DNA from: Eledone cirrhosa
Taxonomy: Eukaryota > Mollusca > Cephalopoda > Octopoda > Eledonidae
Length of the DNA stretch: 64,000 bases
Direction of reading: 5' to 3'
Assembly: GCA_964016885.1 (NCBI GenBank)
Contig: OZ024742.1
Location: 2,011,810 to 2,075,809, forward strand
In this document: positions 1 through 14,326 of the stretch, piece by piece
Layout: each line of letters opens with the position of its first letter
How positions within the stretch are numbered: the first letter of the stretch is position 1
The notes under the pieces: generated by a model
Database searches by the model: none
What the model was told of the DNA's origin: nothing
Seen by the model: only the letters and a program-made list of their open reading frames with translations
Position numbers and translations under genes: made by a program

Positions 1-3000
1 TGAATTACCTGGTAGGTTGATCTTTTAGAAATAGCAGTCAAATACCCACATATACAACAGCTTCTTCTTGTACCAAGAACTAGCTGGTAGGTTGATGTTT
101 TAGAAATAGCAGTCAAATACCCACATTTACAACAGCTTCTTCCTGTACCAAGAACTAGCTGGTAGGTTGATCTTTTAGAAATAGCAGTCAAATACCCACA
201 TTTACAACAGCTTCTTCCTGTACCAAGAACTAGCTGGTAGGTTGATCTTTTAGAAATAGCAGTCAAATACCCACATTTACAAGAGCTTCTTCTTGTACCA
301 AGAACTAGCTGGTAGGTTGATGTTTTAGAAATAGCAGGCAAATACCCACATTTACAACAGCTTTTTCCTGTACCAAGAACTAGCTGGTAGGTTGATCTTT
401 TAGAAATAGCAGTCAAATACCCACATTTACAACAGCTTCTTCCTGTACCAAGAACTAGCTGGTAGGTTGATCTTTTAGAAATAGCAGTCAAATAACCACA
501 TTTACAACAGCTTCTTCCTGTACCAAGAACTAACTGGTAGGTTGATCTTTTAGAAATAGCAGTCAAATACCCACATTTACAACAGCTTCTTCCTGTACCA
601 TGAACTACCTGGTAGTTTGATCTTTTAGAAATAGCAGTCAAATACCCACATTTACAACAGCTTCTTCCTGTACCATGAACTACCTGGTAGGTTGATCTTT
701 TAGAAATAGCAGTCAAATACCCACATTTACAACAGCTTCTTCCTGTACCAAGAACTTGCTGGTAGGTTGATCTTTTAGAAATAGCAGTCAAATACCCACA
801 TTTACAACAGCTTCTTCCTGTACCAAGAACTAGCTGGTAGGTTGATCTTTTAGAAATAGCAGTCAAATACCCACATTTACAACAGCTTCTTCCTGTACCA
901 AGAACTAGCTGGTAGGTTGATCTTTTAGAAATAGCAGTCAAATACCCACATTTACAAAAGCTTCTTCCTGTACCAAGAACTAGCTGGTAGGTTGATCTTT
1001 TAGAAATAGCAGTCAAATACCCACATTTACAAAAGCTTCTTCCTGCACCAAGAACTACCTGGTAGGTTGATCTTTTAGAAATAGCAGTCAAATACCCACA
1101 TTTACAACAGCTTCTTCCTGTACCAAGAACGAGCTGGTAGGTTGATGTTTTAGAAATAGCAGTCAAATACCCACATTTACAACATCTTCTTCTTGTACCA
1201 AGAACTAGCTAGTAGGTTGATCTTTTAGAAATAGCAGTCAAATACCCACATTTACAAGAGCTTCTTCCTGTACCAAGAACTACCTGGTAGGTTGATCTTT
1301 AGAAATAGCAGTCAAATACCCACATTTACAACACCTTCTTCTTGTACCAAGAACTATGTGGTAGGTTGATCTTTTAGAAATAGCAGTCAAATACCCACAT
1401 TTACAATAGCTTCTTCCTGTACCAAGAACTACCTGGTAGGTTGATCTTTAGAAATAGCAGTCAAATACCCACATTTACAACAACTTCTTCCTGAACCATG
1501 AACTACCTGGTAGGTTGATCTTTTAGAAATAGCAGTCAAATACCCACATATACAACAGCTTCTTCTTGTACCAAGAACTAGCTGGTAGGTTGATCTTTTA
1601 GAAATAGCAGTCAAATACCCACATTTACAACAGCTTCTTCCTGTACCAAGAACTAGCTGGTAGGTTGATCTTTTAGAAATAGCAGTCAAATACCCACATT
1701 TACAACAGCTTCTTCCTGTACCAAGAACTAGCTGGTAGGTTGATCTTTTAGAAATAGCAGTCAAATACCCACATTTACAAGAGCTTCCTCTTGTACCAAG
1801 AACTAGCTGGTAGGTTGATGTTTTAGAAATAGCAGGCAAATACCCACATTTACAACAGCTTTTTCCTGTACCAAGAACTAGCTGGTAGGTTGATCTTTTA
1901 GAAATAGCAGTCAAATACCCACATTTACAACAGCTTCTTCCTGTACCAAGAACTAGCTGGTAGGTTGATCTTTTAGAAATAGCAGTCAAATACCCACATT
2001 TACAACAGCTTCTTCCTGTACCAAGAACTAGCTGGTAGGTTGATCTTTTAGAAATAGCAGTCAAATACCCACATTTATAAAAGCTTCTTCCTGTACCATG
2101 AACTACCTGGTAGTTTGATCTTTTAGAAATAGCAGTCAAATACCCACATTTACAACAGCTTCTTCCTGTACCATGAACTACCTGGTAGGTTGATCTTTTA
2201 GAAATAGCAGTCAAATACCCACATTTACAACAGCTTCTTCCTGTACCAAGAACTAGCTGGTAGGTTGATCTTTTAGAAATAGCAGTCAAATACCCACATT
2301 TACAACAGCTTCTTCCTGTACCAAGAACTAGCTGGTAGGTTGATCTTTTAGAAATAGCAGTCAAATACCCACATTTACAAAAGCTTCTTCCTGTACCAAG
2401 AACTAGCTGGTAGGTTGATCTTTTAGAAATAGCAGTCAAATACCCACATTTACAACAGCTTCTTCCTGTACCATGAAAGACCTGGTAGGTTGATCTTTTA
2501 GAAATAGCAGTCAAATACCCACATTTACAACAGCTTCTTCCTGTACCAAGAACTAGCTGGTAGGTTGATCTTTTAGAAATAGCAGTCAAATACCCACATT
2601 TACAAAAGCTTCTTCCTGTACCAAGAACTACCTGGTAGGTTGATCTTTTAGAAATAGCAGTCAAATACCCACATTTACAACAGCTTCTTCCTGTACCATG
2701 AACTACCTGGTAGGTTGATCTTTTAGAAATAGCAGTCAAATACCCACATTTACAACAGCTTCTTCCTGTACCATGAACTAGCTGGTAGGTTGATCTTTTA
2801 GAAATAGCAGTCAAATACCCACATTTACAAAAGCTTCTTCCTGCACCAAGAACTACCTGGTAGGTTGATCTTTTAGAAATAGCAGTCAAATACCCACATT
2901 TACAACAGCTTCTTCCTGTACCAAGAACTAGCTGGTAGGTTGATGTTTTAGAAATAGCAGTCAAATACCCACATTTACAACAGCTTCTTCTTGTACCAAG

Positions 3001-3430
3001 AACTAGCTAGTAGGTTGATCTTTTAGAAATAGCAGTCAAATACCCACATTTACAACAGCTTCTTCCTGTACCAAGAACTAGCTGGTAGGTTGATCTTTTA
3101 GACATAGCAGTCAAATACCCACATTTACAACACCTTCTTCTCGTACCAAGAACTACCTGGTAGGTTGATCTTTTAGAAATAGCAGTCAAATACCCACACT
3201 TACAACAGCTTCTTCCTGTACCAAGAACTAGCTGGCAGGTTGATCTTTTAGAAATAGCAGTCAAATACCCACATTTACAAGAGCTTCTTCCTGTACCATG
3301 AACTACCTGGTAGGTTGATGTTTTAAAAATAGCAGTCAAATACCCACATTTACAATAGCTTCTTCCTGTACCAAGAACTACCTAGTAGGTTGATCTTTTA
3401 GAAATAGCAGTCAAATACCCACATTTACAA
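1..3430. repeat. Family A satellite, left sub-block
   Basis: About 46 monomers. Marker variants are CATATACAAC (near 51 and 1,551), ACAAAAG (near 956, 1,031, 2,390, 2,610, 2,830), GAACTATGTGG (near 1,352) and 74-bp monomers near 1,297 and 1,446. The same marker set returns at 49.2-53.0 kb, so these segments are relatives. The minus frame is open from 2,964 down to 1,429 but is broken on both sides. Confidence 0.85.
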
Positions 3431-6400
3431 CAGCTTCGTCCAGTAGTACAAACCACCTGGTAGGTTGATCTTTAGAAATAGCAGTCAAATACCCACATTT
3501 ACAACAACTTCTTCCTGAACCATGAACTACCTGGTAGGTTGATCTTTTAGAAATGGCAGTCAAATACCCACATTTACAACAGCTTTTTCCTGTACCAAGA
3601 ACTAGCTGGTAGGTTGATCTTTTAGAAATAGCAGTCAAATACCCACATTTACAACAGCTTTTTCCTGTACCAAGAACTAGCTGGTAGGTTGATCTTTTAG
3701 AAATAGCAGTCAAATACCCACATTTACAACAGCTTCTTCCTGTAGCAAGAACTACCTTGTAGGTTGATCTTTTAGAAATGGCAGTCAAATAACCACATTT
3801 ACAACAGCTTCTTCCTGTACCAAGAACTAGCTGGTAGGTTGATCTTTTAGAAATAGCAGTCAAATACCCACATTTACAACAGCTTCTTTCTGTAGCAAGA
3901 ACTACCTGGTAGGTTGATCTTTTAGAAATGGCAGTCAAATACCCACATTTACAACAGCTTCTTCCTGTAGCAAGAACTACCTGGTAGGTTGATCTTTTAG
4001 AAATGGCAGTCAAATACCCACATTTACAACAGCTTCTTCCTGTAGCAAGAACTAGCTGGTAGGTTGATCTTTTAGAAATAGCAGTCAAATACCCACATTT
4101 ACAACAGCTTCTTCCTGTAGCAAGAACTAGCTGGTAGGTTGATCTTTTAGAAATGGCAGTCAAATACCCACATTTACAACAGCTTCTTCCTGTAGCAAGA
4201 ACTACCTGGTAGGTTGATCTTTTAGAAATGGCAGTCAAATACCCACATTTACAACAGCTTCTTCCTGTACCAAGAACTACCTGGTAGGTTGATCTTTTAG
4301 AAATGGCAGTTAAATACCCACATTTACAACAGCTTCTTCCTGTACCAAGAACTAGTTGGTAGGTTGATCTTTTAGAAATAGCAGTCAAATACCCACATTT
4401 ACAACAGATTCTTCCTGTAGCAAGAACTACCTGGTAGGTTGATCTTTTAGAAATGGCAGTCAAATACCCACATTTACAACAGCTTCTTCCTGTACCAAGA
4501 ACTACCTGGTAGGTTGATCTTTTAGAAATAGCAGTCAAATACCCACATTTACAAAAGCTTCTTCCTGTACCAAGAACTAGCTGGTAGGTTGATCTTTTAG
4601 AAATAGCAGTCAAATACCCACATTTACAACAGCTTCTTCCTGTAGCATGAACTACCTGGTAGGTTGATGTTTTAGAAATAGCAGTCAAATACCCACATTT
4701 ACAACAGCTTCTTCCTGTACCATGAACCACCTGGTAGGTTGATCTTTTAGAAATAGCCGTCAAATACCCACATTTACAACAGCTTCTTCCTGTACCAAGA
4801 ACTACCTGGTAGGTTGATCTTTTAGAAATAGCAGTCAAATACCCACATTTACAACAGCTTCTTCTTGTACCAAGAACTAGCTGGTAGGTTGATCTTTTAG
4901 AAATAGCCGTCAAATACCCACATTTACAGCAGCTTCTTCCTGTACCAAGAAGTAGCTGGTAGGTTGATCTTTTAGAAATAGCCGTCAAATACCCACATTT
5001 ACAACAGCTTCTTCCTGTACCAAGAACTAGCTGGTTGGTTGATCTTTTAGAAATAGCCGTCAAATACCCACATTTACAACAGCTTCTTCTTGTACCAAGA
5101 ACTAGCTGGTAGGTTGATCTTTTAGAAATAGCAGTCAAATACCCACATTTACAACAGCTTCTTCTTGTACCAAGAACTAGCTGGTAGGTTGATCTTTTAG
5201 AAATAGCCGTCAAATACCCACATTTACAACAGCTTCTTCCTGTACCAAGAACTAGCTGGTTGGTTGATCTTTTAGAAATAGCAGTCAAATACCCACATTT
5301 ACAACAGCTTCTTCCTGTACCAAGAACTAGCTGGTAGGTTGATCTTTTAGAAATGGCAGTCAAATACCCACATTTACAACAGCTTCTTCCTGTACCAAGA
5401 ACTAGCTGGTTGGTTGATCTTTTAGAAATAGCAGTCAAATACCCACATTTACAACAGCTTCTTCTTGTACCAAGAACTACCTGGTAGGTTGATCTTTTAG
5501 AAATAGCAGTCAAATACCCACATTTACAACAACTTCTTCTTGTACCAAGAACTAGCTGGTAGGTTGATCTTTTAGAAATAGCAGTGAAATACCCACATTT
5601 ACAACAGCTTCTTCTTGTACCAGGAACTAGCTGGTAGGTTGATATTTTAGAAATAGCAGTCAAATACCCACATTTACAACAGCTTCTTCCTGTACCAAGA
5701 ACTAGCTGGTTGGTTGAACTTTTAGAAATAGCAGTCAAATACCCACATTTACAACAGCTTCTTCCTGTACCATGAACTACCTGGTAGGTTGATCTTTTAG
5801 AAATAACAGTCAAATACCCACATTTACAACAGCTTCTTCCTGTACCAAGAACTAGCTGGTAGGTTGATCTTTTAGAAATAGCAGTCAAATACCCACATTT
5901 ACAACAGCTTCTTCTTGTACCAAGAACTAGCTAGTAGGTTGATCTTTTAGAAATAGCAGTCAAATACCCACATTTACAAGAGCTTCTTCTTGTACCAAGA
6001 ACTAGCTGGTAGGTTGATGTTTTAGAAATAGCAGTCAAATACCCACATTTACAACAGCTTCTTCTTGTACCAAGAACTAGCTGGTAGGTTGATCTTTTAG
6101 AAATAGCAGTCAAATACCCACATTTACAACAGCTTCTTCCTGTACCAAGAACTAGCTGGTAGGTTGATCTTTTAGAAATAGCAGTCAAATACCCACATTT
6201 ACAAGAGCTTCTTCCTGTACCATGAACTACCTGGTATGTTGATGTTTTAGAAACAGCAGTCAAATACCCACATTTACAATAGCTTCTTCCTGTACCAAGA
6301 ACTACCTGGTAGGTTGCTCTTTTAGAAATAGCAGTCAAATACCCAGATTTACAGTAGCTTCTTCCTGTACCAAGATCTAGCTGGTAGGTTGATCTTTAGA

Positions 6401-7403
6401 AATAGCAGTCAAATACCCACATTTACAACAACTTCTTCCTGAACCATGAACTACCTGGTAGGTTGATCTTTTAGAAATAGCAGTCAAATACCCACATTTA
6501 CAACAGCTTCTTCCTGTACCAAGAACTAGCCGGTAGGTTGATCTTTTAGAAATAGCAGTCAAATAGCCACATTTACAACAGCTTCTTCCTGTACCAAGAA
6601 CTAGCTGGTAGGTTGATCTTTTAGAAATAGCAGTCAAATACCCACATTTACAACAGCTTCTTCCTGTACCAAGAACTAGCTGGTAGGTTGATCTTTTAGA
6701 AATAGCAGTCAAATACCCACATTTACAACAGCTTCTTTCTGTAGCAAGAACTACCTGGTAGGTTGATGTTTTAGAAATAGCAGTCAAATACCCACATTTA
6801 CAACAGCTTCTTCTTGTACCAAGAACTAGCTAGTAGGTTGATCTTTTAGAAATAGCAGTCAAATACCCACATTTACAAGAGCTTCTTCTTGTACCAAGAA
6901 CTAGCTGGTAGGTTGATGTTTTAGAAATAGCAGTCAAATACCCACATTTACAACAGCTTCTTCTTGTACCAAGAACTAGCTGGTAGGTTGATCTTTTAGA
7001 AATAGCAGTCAAATACCCACATTTACAACAGCTTCTTCCTGTACCAAGAACTAGCTGGTAGGTTGATCTTTTAGACATAGCAGTCAAATACCCACATTTA
7101 CAACACCTTCTTCTCGTACCAAGACCTACCTGGTAGGTTGATCTTTTAGAAATAGCAGTCAAATACCCACACTTACAACAGCTTCTTCCTGTACCAAGAA
7201 CTAGCTGGTAGGTTGATCTTTTAGAAATAGCAGTCAAATACCCACATTTACAAGAGCTTCTTCCTGTACCATGAACTACCTGGTAGGTTGATGTTTTAGA
7301 AATAGCAGTCAAATACCCACATTTACAATAGCTTCTTCCTGTACCAAGAACTACCTGGTAGGTTGATCTTTTAGAAATAGCAGTCAAATACCCATATTTA
7401 CAA
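3431..7403. repeat. Family A higher-order block 1 (53 monomers)
   Basis: The block opens with the diagnostic CAGCTTCGTCCAGTAG monomer at 3,431, followed by a 74-bp monomer and then a GAACCATG monomer. The next copy of this opening lies 3,973 bp downstream, which is 53 x 75 minus 2 and fits the inherited one-base deletions. It also contains GTAGCAAG/AATGGCAG alternation and CTGGTTGGTTG monomers shared with the next five blocks. Confidence 0.85.
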
Positions 7404-10401
7404 CAGCTTCGTCCAGTAGTACAAACCACCTGGTAGGTTGATCTTTAGAAATAGCAGTCAAATACCCACATTTACAACAACTTCTTCCTGAACCATGAAC
7501 TACCTGGTAGGTTGATCTTTTAGAAATGGCAGTCAAATACCCACATTTACAACAGCTTTTTCCTGTACCAAGAACTAGCTGGTAGGTTGATCTTTTAGAA
7601 ATAGCAGTCAAATACCCACATTTACAACAGCTTTTTCCTGTACCAAGAACTAGCTGGTAGGTTGATCTTTTAGAAATAGCAGTCAAATACCCACATTTAC
7701 AACAGCTTCTTCCTGTAGCAAGAACTACCTGGTAGGTTGATCTTTTAGAAATGGCAGTCAAATAACCACATTTACAACAGCTTCTTCCTGTACCAAGAAC
7801 TAGCTGGTAGGTTGATGTTTTAGAAATAGCAGTCAAATACCCACATTTACAACAGCTTCTTCCTGTAGCAAGAACTACCTAGTAGGTTGATCTTTTAGAA
7901 ATGGCAGTCAAATACCCACATTTACAACAGCTTCTTCCTGTAGCAAGAACTACCTGGTAGGTTGATCTTTTAGAAATGGCAGTCAAATACCCACATTTAC
8001 AACAGCTTCTTCCTGTAGCAAGAACTACCTGGTAGGTTGATCTTTTAGAAATGGCAGTCAAATACCCACATTTATAACAGCTTCTTCCTGTACCAAGAAC
8101 TACCTGGTAGGTTGATCTTTTAGAAATAGCAGTCAAATACCCACATTTACAACAGCTTCTTCCTGTACCAAGAACTAGCTGGTAGGTTGATCTTTTAGAA
8201 ATAGCAGTCAAATACCCACATTTACAACAGCTTCTTCTTGTAGCATGAACTACCTGGTAGGTTGATGTTCTAGAAACAGCAGTCAAATACCCACATTTAC
8301 AACAGCTTCTTCCTGTACCATGAACCACCTGGTAGGTTGATCTTTTAGAAATAGCCGTCAAATACCCACATTTACAACAGCTTCTTCCTGTACCAAGAAC
8401 TACCTGGTAGGTTGATCTTTTAGAAATAGCAGTCAAATACCCACATTTACAACAGCTTCTTCTTGTACCAAGAACTAGCTGGTAGGTTGATCTTTTAGAA
8501 ATAGCCGTCAAATACCCACATTTACAGCAGCTTCTTCCTGTACCAAGAACTAGCTGGTAGGTTGATCTTTTAGAAATAGCCGTCAAATACCCACATTTAC
8601 AACAGCTTCTTCTTGTACCAAGAACTAGCTGGTAGGTTGATCTTTTAGAAATAGCAGTCAAATACCCACATTTACAACAGCTTCTTCTTGTACCAAGAAC
8701 TAGCTGGTAGGTTGATCTTTTAGAAATAGCCGTCAAATACCCACATTTATAACAGCTTCTTCCTGTACCAAGAACTAGCTGGTTGGTTGATCTTTTAGAA
8801 ATAGCAGTCAAATACCCACATTTACAACAGCTTCTTCCTGTACCAAGAACTAGCTGGTAGGTTGATCTTTTAGAAATGGCAGTCAAATACCCACATTTAC
8901 AACAGCTTCTTCCTGTACCAAGAACTAGCTGGTTGGTTGATCTTTTAGGAATAGCAGTCAAATACCCACATTTACAACAGCTTCTTCTTGTACCAAGAAC
9001 TACCTGGTAGGTTGATCTTTTAGAAATAGCAGTCAAATACCCACATTTACAACAACTTCTTCTTGTACCAGGAACTAGCTGGTAGGTTGATATTTTAGAA
9101 ATAGCAGTCAAATACCCACATTTACAACAACTTCTTCCTGAACCATGAACTACCTGGTAGGTTGATCTTTTAAAAATAGCAGTCAAATACCCACATTTAC
9201 AACAGCTTCTTCCTGTACCAAGAACTAGCTGGTTGGTTGATCTTTTAGAAATAGCTGTCAAATACCCACATTTACAACAGCTTCTTCCTGTACCATGAAC
9301 TACCTGGTAGGTTGATCTTTTAGAAATAGCAGTCGAATACCCACATTTACAACAGCTTCTTCCTGTACCAAGAACTAGCTGGTAGGTTGATCTTTTAGAA
9401 ATAGCAGTCAAATACCCACATTTACAAGAGCTTCTTCCTGTACCATGAACTACCTGGTATGTTGATGTTTTAGAAACAGCAGTCAAATACCCACATTTAC
9501 AATAGCTTCTTCCTGTACCAAGAACTACCTGGTAGGTTGCTCTTTTAGAAATAGCAGTCAAATACCCACATTTACAGCAGCTTCTTCCTGTACCAAGATC
9601 TAGCTGGTAGGTTGATCTTTAGAAATAGCAGTCAAATACCCACATTTACAACAACTTCTTCCTGAACCATGAACTACCTGGTAGGTTGATCTTTTAGAAA
9701 TAGCAGTCAAATACCCACATTTACAACAGCTTCTTCCTGTACCAAGAACTAGCCGGTAGGTTGATCTTTTAGAAATAGCAGTCAAATATCCACATTTACA
9801 ACAGCTTCTTCCTGTACCAAGAACTAGCTGGTAGGTTGATCTTTTAGAAATAGCAGTCAAATACCCACATTTACAACAGCTTCTTCCTGTACCAAGAACT
9901 AGCTGGTACGTTGATCTTTTAGAAATAGCAGTCAAATACCCACATTTACAACAGCTTCTTCCTGTACCAAGAACTACCTGGTAGGTTGATCTTTTAGAAA
10001 TAGCAGTCAAATACCCACATTTACAACAGCTTCTTCCTGTACCAAGAACTACCTGGTAGGTTGATCTTTTAGACATAGCAGTCAAATACCCACATTTACA
10101 ACACCTTCTTCTCGTACCAAGAACTACCTGGTAGGTTGATCTTTTAGAAATAGCAGTCAAATACCCACACTTACAACAGTTTCTTCCTGTACCAAGAACT
10201 AGCTGGTAGGTTGATCTTTTAGAAATAGCAGTCAAATACCCACATTTACAAGAGCTTCTTCCTGTACCATGAACTACCTGGTAGGTTGATGTTTTAGAAA
10301 TAGCAGTCAAATACCCACATTTACAATAGCTTCTTCCTGTACCAAGAACTACCTGGTAGGTTGATCTTTTAGAAATAGCAGTCAAATACCCACATTTACA
10401 A
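7404..10401. repeat. Family A higher-order block 2 (40 monomers)
   Basis: It has the same opening signature as the preceding block and is 2,998 bp long (40 x 75 minus 2). Monomer order follows block 1 closely but with 13 fewer monomers, which is what unequal exchange in whole-monomer steps would leave. A second 74-bp monomer occurs near 9,616. Confidence 0.85.
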
Positions 10402-13400
10402 CAGCTTCGTCCAGTAGTACAAACCACCTGGTAGGTTGATCTTTAGAAATAGCAGTCAAATACCCACATTTACAACAACTTCTTCCTGAACCATGAACTA
10501 CCTGGTAGGTTGATCTTTTAGAAATGGCAGTCAAATACCCACATTTACAACAGCTTTTTCCTGTACCAAGAACTAGCTGGTAGGTTGATCTTTTAGAAAT
10601 AGCAGTCAAATACCCACATTTACAACAGCTTTTTCCTGTACCAAGAACTAGCTGGTAGGTTGATCTTTTAGAAATAGCAGTCAAATACCCACATTTACAA
10701 CAGCTTCTTCCTGTAGCAAGAACTACCTGGTAGGTTGATCTTTTAGAAATGGCAGTCAAATACCCACATTTACAACAGCTTCTTCCTGTAGCAAGAACTA
10801 GCTGGTAGGTTGATCTTTTAGAAATAGCAGTCAAATACCCACATTTACAACAGCTTCTTCCTGTAGCAAGAACTAGCTGGTAGGTTGATCTTTTAGAAAT
10901 GGCAGTCAAATACCCACATTTACAACAGCTTCTTCCTGTAGCAAGAACTACCTGGTAGGTTGATCTTTTAGAAATGGCAGTCAAATACCCACATTTACAA
11001 CAGCTTCTTCCTGTAGCAAGAACTACCTGGTAGGTTGATCTTTTAGAAATGGCAGTCAAATACCCACATTTACAACAGCTTCTTCCTGTACCAAGAACTA
11101 GTTGGTAGGTTGATCTTTTAGAAATAGCAGTCAAATACCCACATTTACAACAGCTTCTTCCTGTAGCAAGAACTACCTGGTAGGTTGATCTTTTAGAAAT
11201 GGCAGTCAAATACCCACATTTACAACAGCTTCTTCCTGTACCAAGAACTACCTGGTAGGTTGATCTTTTAGAAATAGCAGTCAAATACCCGCATTTACAA
11301 CAGCTTCTTCCTGTAGCAAGAACTACCTGGTAGGTTGATCTTTTAGAAATGGCAGTCAAATACCCACATTTACAACAGCTTCTTCCTGTACCAAGAACTA
11401 CCTGGTAGGTTGATCTTTTAGAAATAGCAGTCAAATACCCACATTTACAACAGCTTCTTCCTGTAGCAAGAACTACCTGGTAGGTTGATCTTTTAGAAAT
11501 GGCAGTCAAATACCCACATTTACAACAGCTTCTTCCTGTACCAAGAACTAGCTGGTAGGTTGATCTTTTAGAAATAGCAGTCAAATACCCACATTTACAA
11601 CAGCTTCTTCCTGTAGCATGAACTACCTGGTAGGTTGATGTTTTAGAAATAGCAGTCAAATACCCACATTCACAACAGCTTCTTCCTGTACCATGAACCA
11701 CCTGGTAGGGTGATCCTTTAGAAATAGCCGTCAAATACCCACATTTACAACAGCTTCTTCCTGTACCAAGAACTAGCTGGTAGGTTGATCTTTTAGAAAT
11801 AGCAGTCAAATACCCACATTTACAACTGCTTCTTCTTGTACCAAGAACTAGCTGGTTGGTTGATCTTTTAGAAATAGCAGTCAAATACCCACATTTACAA
11901 CAGCTTCTTCCTGTACCAAGAACTAGCTGGTAGGTTGATCTTTTAGAAATGGCAGTCAAATACCCACATTTACAACAGCTTCTTCCTGTACCAAGAACTA
12001 GCTGGTTGGTTGATCTTTTAGAAATAGCAGTCAAATACCCACATTTACAACAGCTTCTTCTTGTACCAAGAACTACCTGGTAGGTTGATCTTTTAGAAAT
12101 AGCAGTCAAATACCCACATTTACAACAACTTCTTCTTGTACCAAGAACTAGCTGGTAGGTTGATCTTTTAGAAATAGCAGTGAAATACCCACATTTACAA
12201 CAGCTTCTTCTTGTACCAGGAACTAGCTGGTAGGTTGATATTTTAGAAATAGCAGTCAAATACCCACATTTACAACAACTTCTTCCTGAACCATGAACTA
12301 CCTGGTAGGTTGATCTTTTAAAAATAGCAGTCAAATACCCACATTTACAACAGCTTCTTCCTGTACCAAGAACTAGCTGGTTGGTTGATCTTTTAGAAAT
12401 AGCTGTCAAATACCCACATTTACAACAGCTTCTTCCTGTACCATGAACTACCTGGTAGGTTGATCTTTTAGAAATAGCAGTCAAATACCCACATTTACAA
12501 CAGCTTCTTCCTGTACCAAGATCTAGCTGGTAGGTTGATCTTTTAGAAATAGCAGTCAAATACCCACATTTACAACAACTTCTTCCTGAACCATGAACTA
12601 CCTGGTAGGTTGATCTTTTAGAAATAGCAGTCAAATACCCACATTTACAACAGCTTCTTCCTGTACCAAGAACTAGCCGGTAGGTTGATCTTTTAGAAAT
12701 AGCACTCAAATACCCACATTTACAACAGCTTCTTCCTGTACCAAGAACTAGCTGGTAGGTTGATCTTTTAGAAATAGCAGTCAAATACCCACATTTACAA
12801 CAGCTTCTTCCTGTACCAAGAACTAGCTGGTAGGTTGATCTTTTAGAAATAGCAGTCAAATACCCACATTTACAACAGCTTCTTCCTGTAGCAAGAACTA
12901 CCTGGTAGGTTGATGTTTTAGAAATAGCAGTCAAATACCCACATTTACAACAGCTTCTTCTTGTACCAGGAACTAGCTGGTAGGTTGATATTTTAGAAAT
13001 AGCAGTCAAATACCCACATTTACAACAACTTCTTCCTGAACCATGAACTACCTGGTAGGTTGATCTTTTAAAAATAGCAGTCAAATACCCACATTTACAA
13101 CAGCTTCTTCCTGTACCAAGAACTAGCTGGTTGGTTGATCTTTTAGAAATAGCTTTCAAATACCCACATTTACAACAGCTTCTTCCTGTACCATGAACTA
13201 CCTGGTAGGTTGATCTTTTAGAAATAGCAGTCAAATACCCACATTTACAACAGCTTCTTCCTGTACCAAGAACTAGCTGGTAGGTTGATCTTTTAGAAAT
13301 AGCAGTCAAATACCCACATTTACAACAACTTCTTCCTGAACCATGAACTACCTGGTAGGTTGATCTTTTAGAAATAGCAGTCAAATACCCACATTTACAA

Positions 13401-14326
13401 CAGCTTCTTCCTGTACCAAGAACTAGCCGGTAGGTTGATCTTTTAGAAATAGCAGTCAAATACCCACATTTACAACAGCTTCTTCCTGTACCAAGAACTA
13501 GCTGGTAGGTTGATCTTTTAGAAATAGCAGTCAAATACCCACATTTACAACAGCTTCTTCCTGTACCAAGAACTAGCTGGTAGGTTGATCTTTTAGAAAT
13601 AGCAGTCAAATACCCACATTTACAACAGCTTCTTCCTGTAGCAAGAACTACCTGGTAGGTTGATGTTTTAGAAATAGCAGTCAAATACCCACATTTACAA
13701 CAGCTTCTTCTTGTACCAAGAACCACCTGGTAGGTTGATCTTTTAGAAATAGCAGTCAAATACCCACATTTACAACAGCTTCTTCCCGTAGCATGAACTA
13801 CCTGGTACGTTGATCTTTTAGAAATAGCAGTCAAATACCCACATTTACAACAGCTTCTTCCTGTACCAAGAACTACCTGGTAGGTTGATCTTTTAGAAAT
13901 AGCAGTCAAATACCCACATTTACAACAGCTTCTTCCTGTACCAAGAACTACCTGGTAGGTTGATCTTTTAGACATAGCAGTCAAATACCCACATTTACAA
14001 CACCTTCTTCTCGTACCAAGAACTACCTGGTAGGTTGATCTTTTAGAAATAGCAGTCAAATACCCACACTTACAACAGCTTCTTCCTGTACCAAGAACTA
14101 GCTGGTAGGTTGATCTTTTAGAAATAGCAGTCCAATACCCACATTTACAAGAGCTTCTTCCTGTACCATGAACTACCTGGTAGGTTGATGTTTTAGAAAT
14201 AGCAGTCAAATACCCACATTTACAACAGCTTCTTCCTGTACCAAGAACTACCTGGTAGGTTGATCTTTTAGAAATAGCAGTCAAATACCCACATTTACAA
14301 CAGCTTCGTCCAGTAGTACAAACCAC
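10382..14326 (-). other. Longest open frame in the satellite, probably not a gene
   Basis: The minus strand reads as a 25-residue repeat for 1,314 codons. Each repeat has a cysteine cluster (SCCKCGYL) followed by TAISKRSTYQ and a variable V/L-rich part. It begins at a non-ATG codon, has no signal peptide or non-repeat domain, and ends where a 74-bp monomer shifts the frame into an out-of-frame tail (SKDQPT, then WFVLLDEAVVN). Since the monomer is 25 codons, openness in one unit is copied to all. Recurrent variants often change the residue (for example R/T, L/V, L/H, G/R, G/A, Y/N, C/S). Similar frames lie at 14,281-18,075 and 59,790-63,449. A transcribed repeat protein cannot be excluded without RNA data. 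Confidence 0.8.
10402..14300. repeat. Family A higher-order block 3 (52 monomers)
   Basis: The block is 3,899 bp (52 x 75 minus 1). Private variants TACCCGCATT (near 11,288) and GGTAGGGTGATCC (near 11,706) recur exactly 3,899 bp further on in block 4, showing direct duplication. It carries the longest uninterrupted minus-strand frame in the window (10,382-14,326), because it lacks internal one-base deletions and GGTTCATC monomers. Confidence 0.88.
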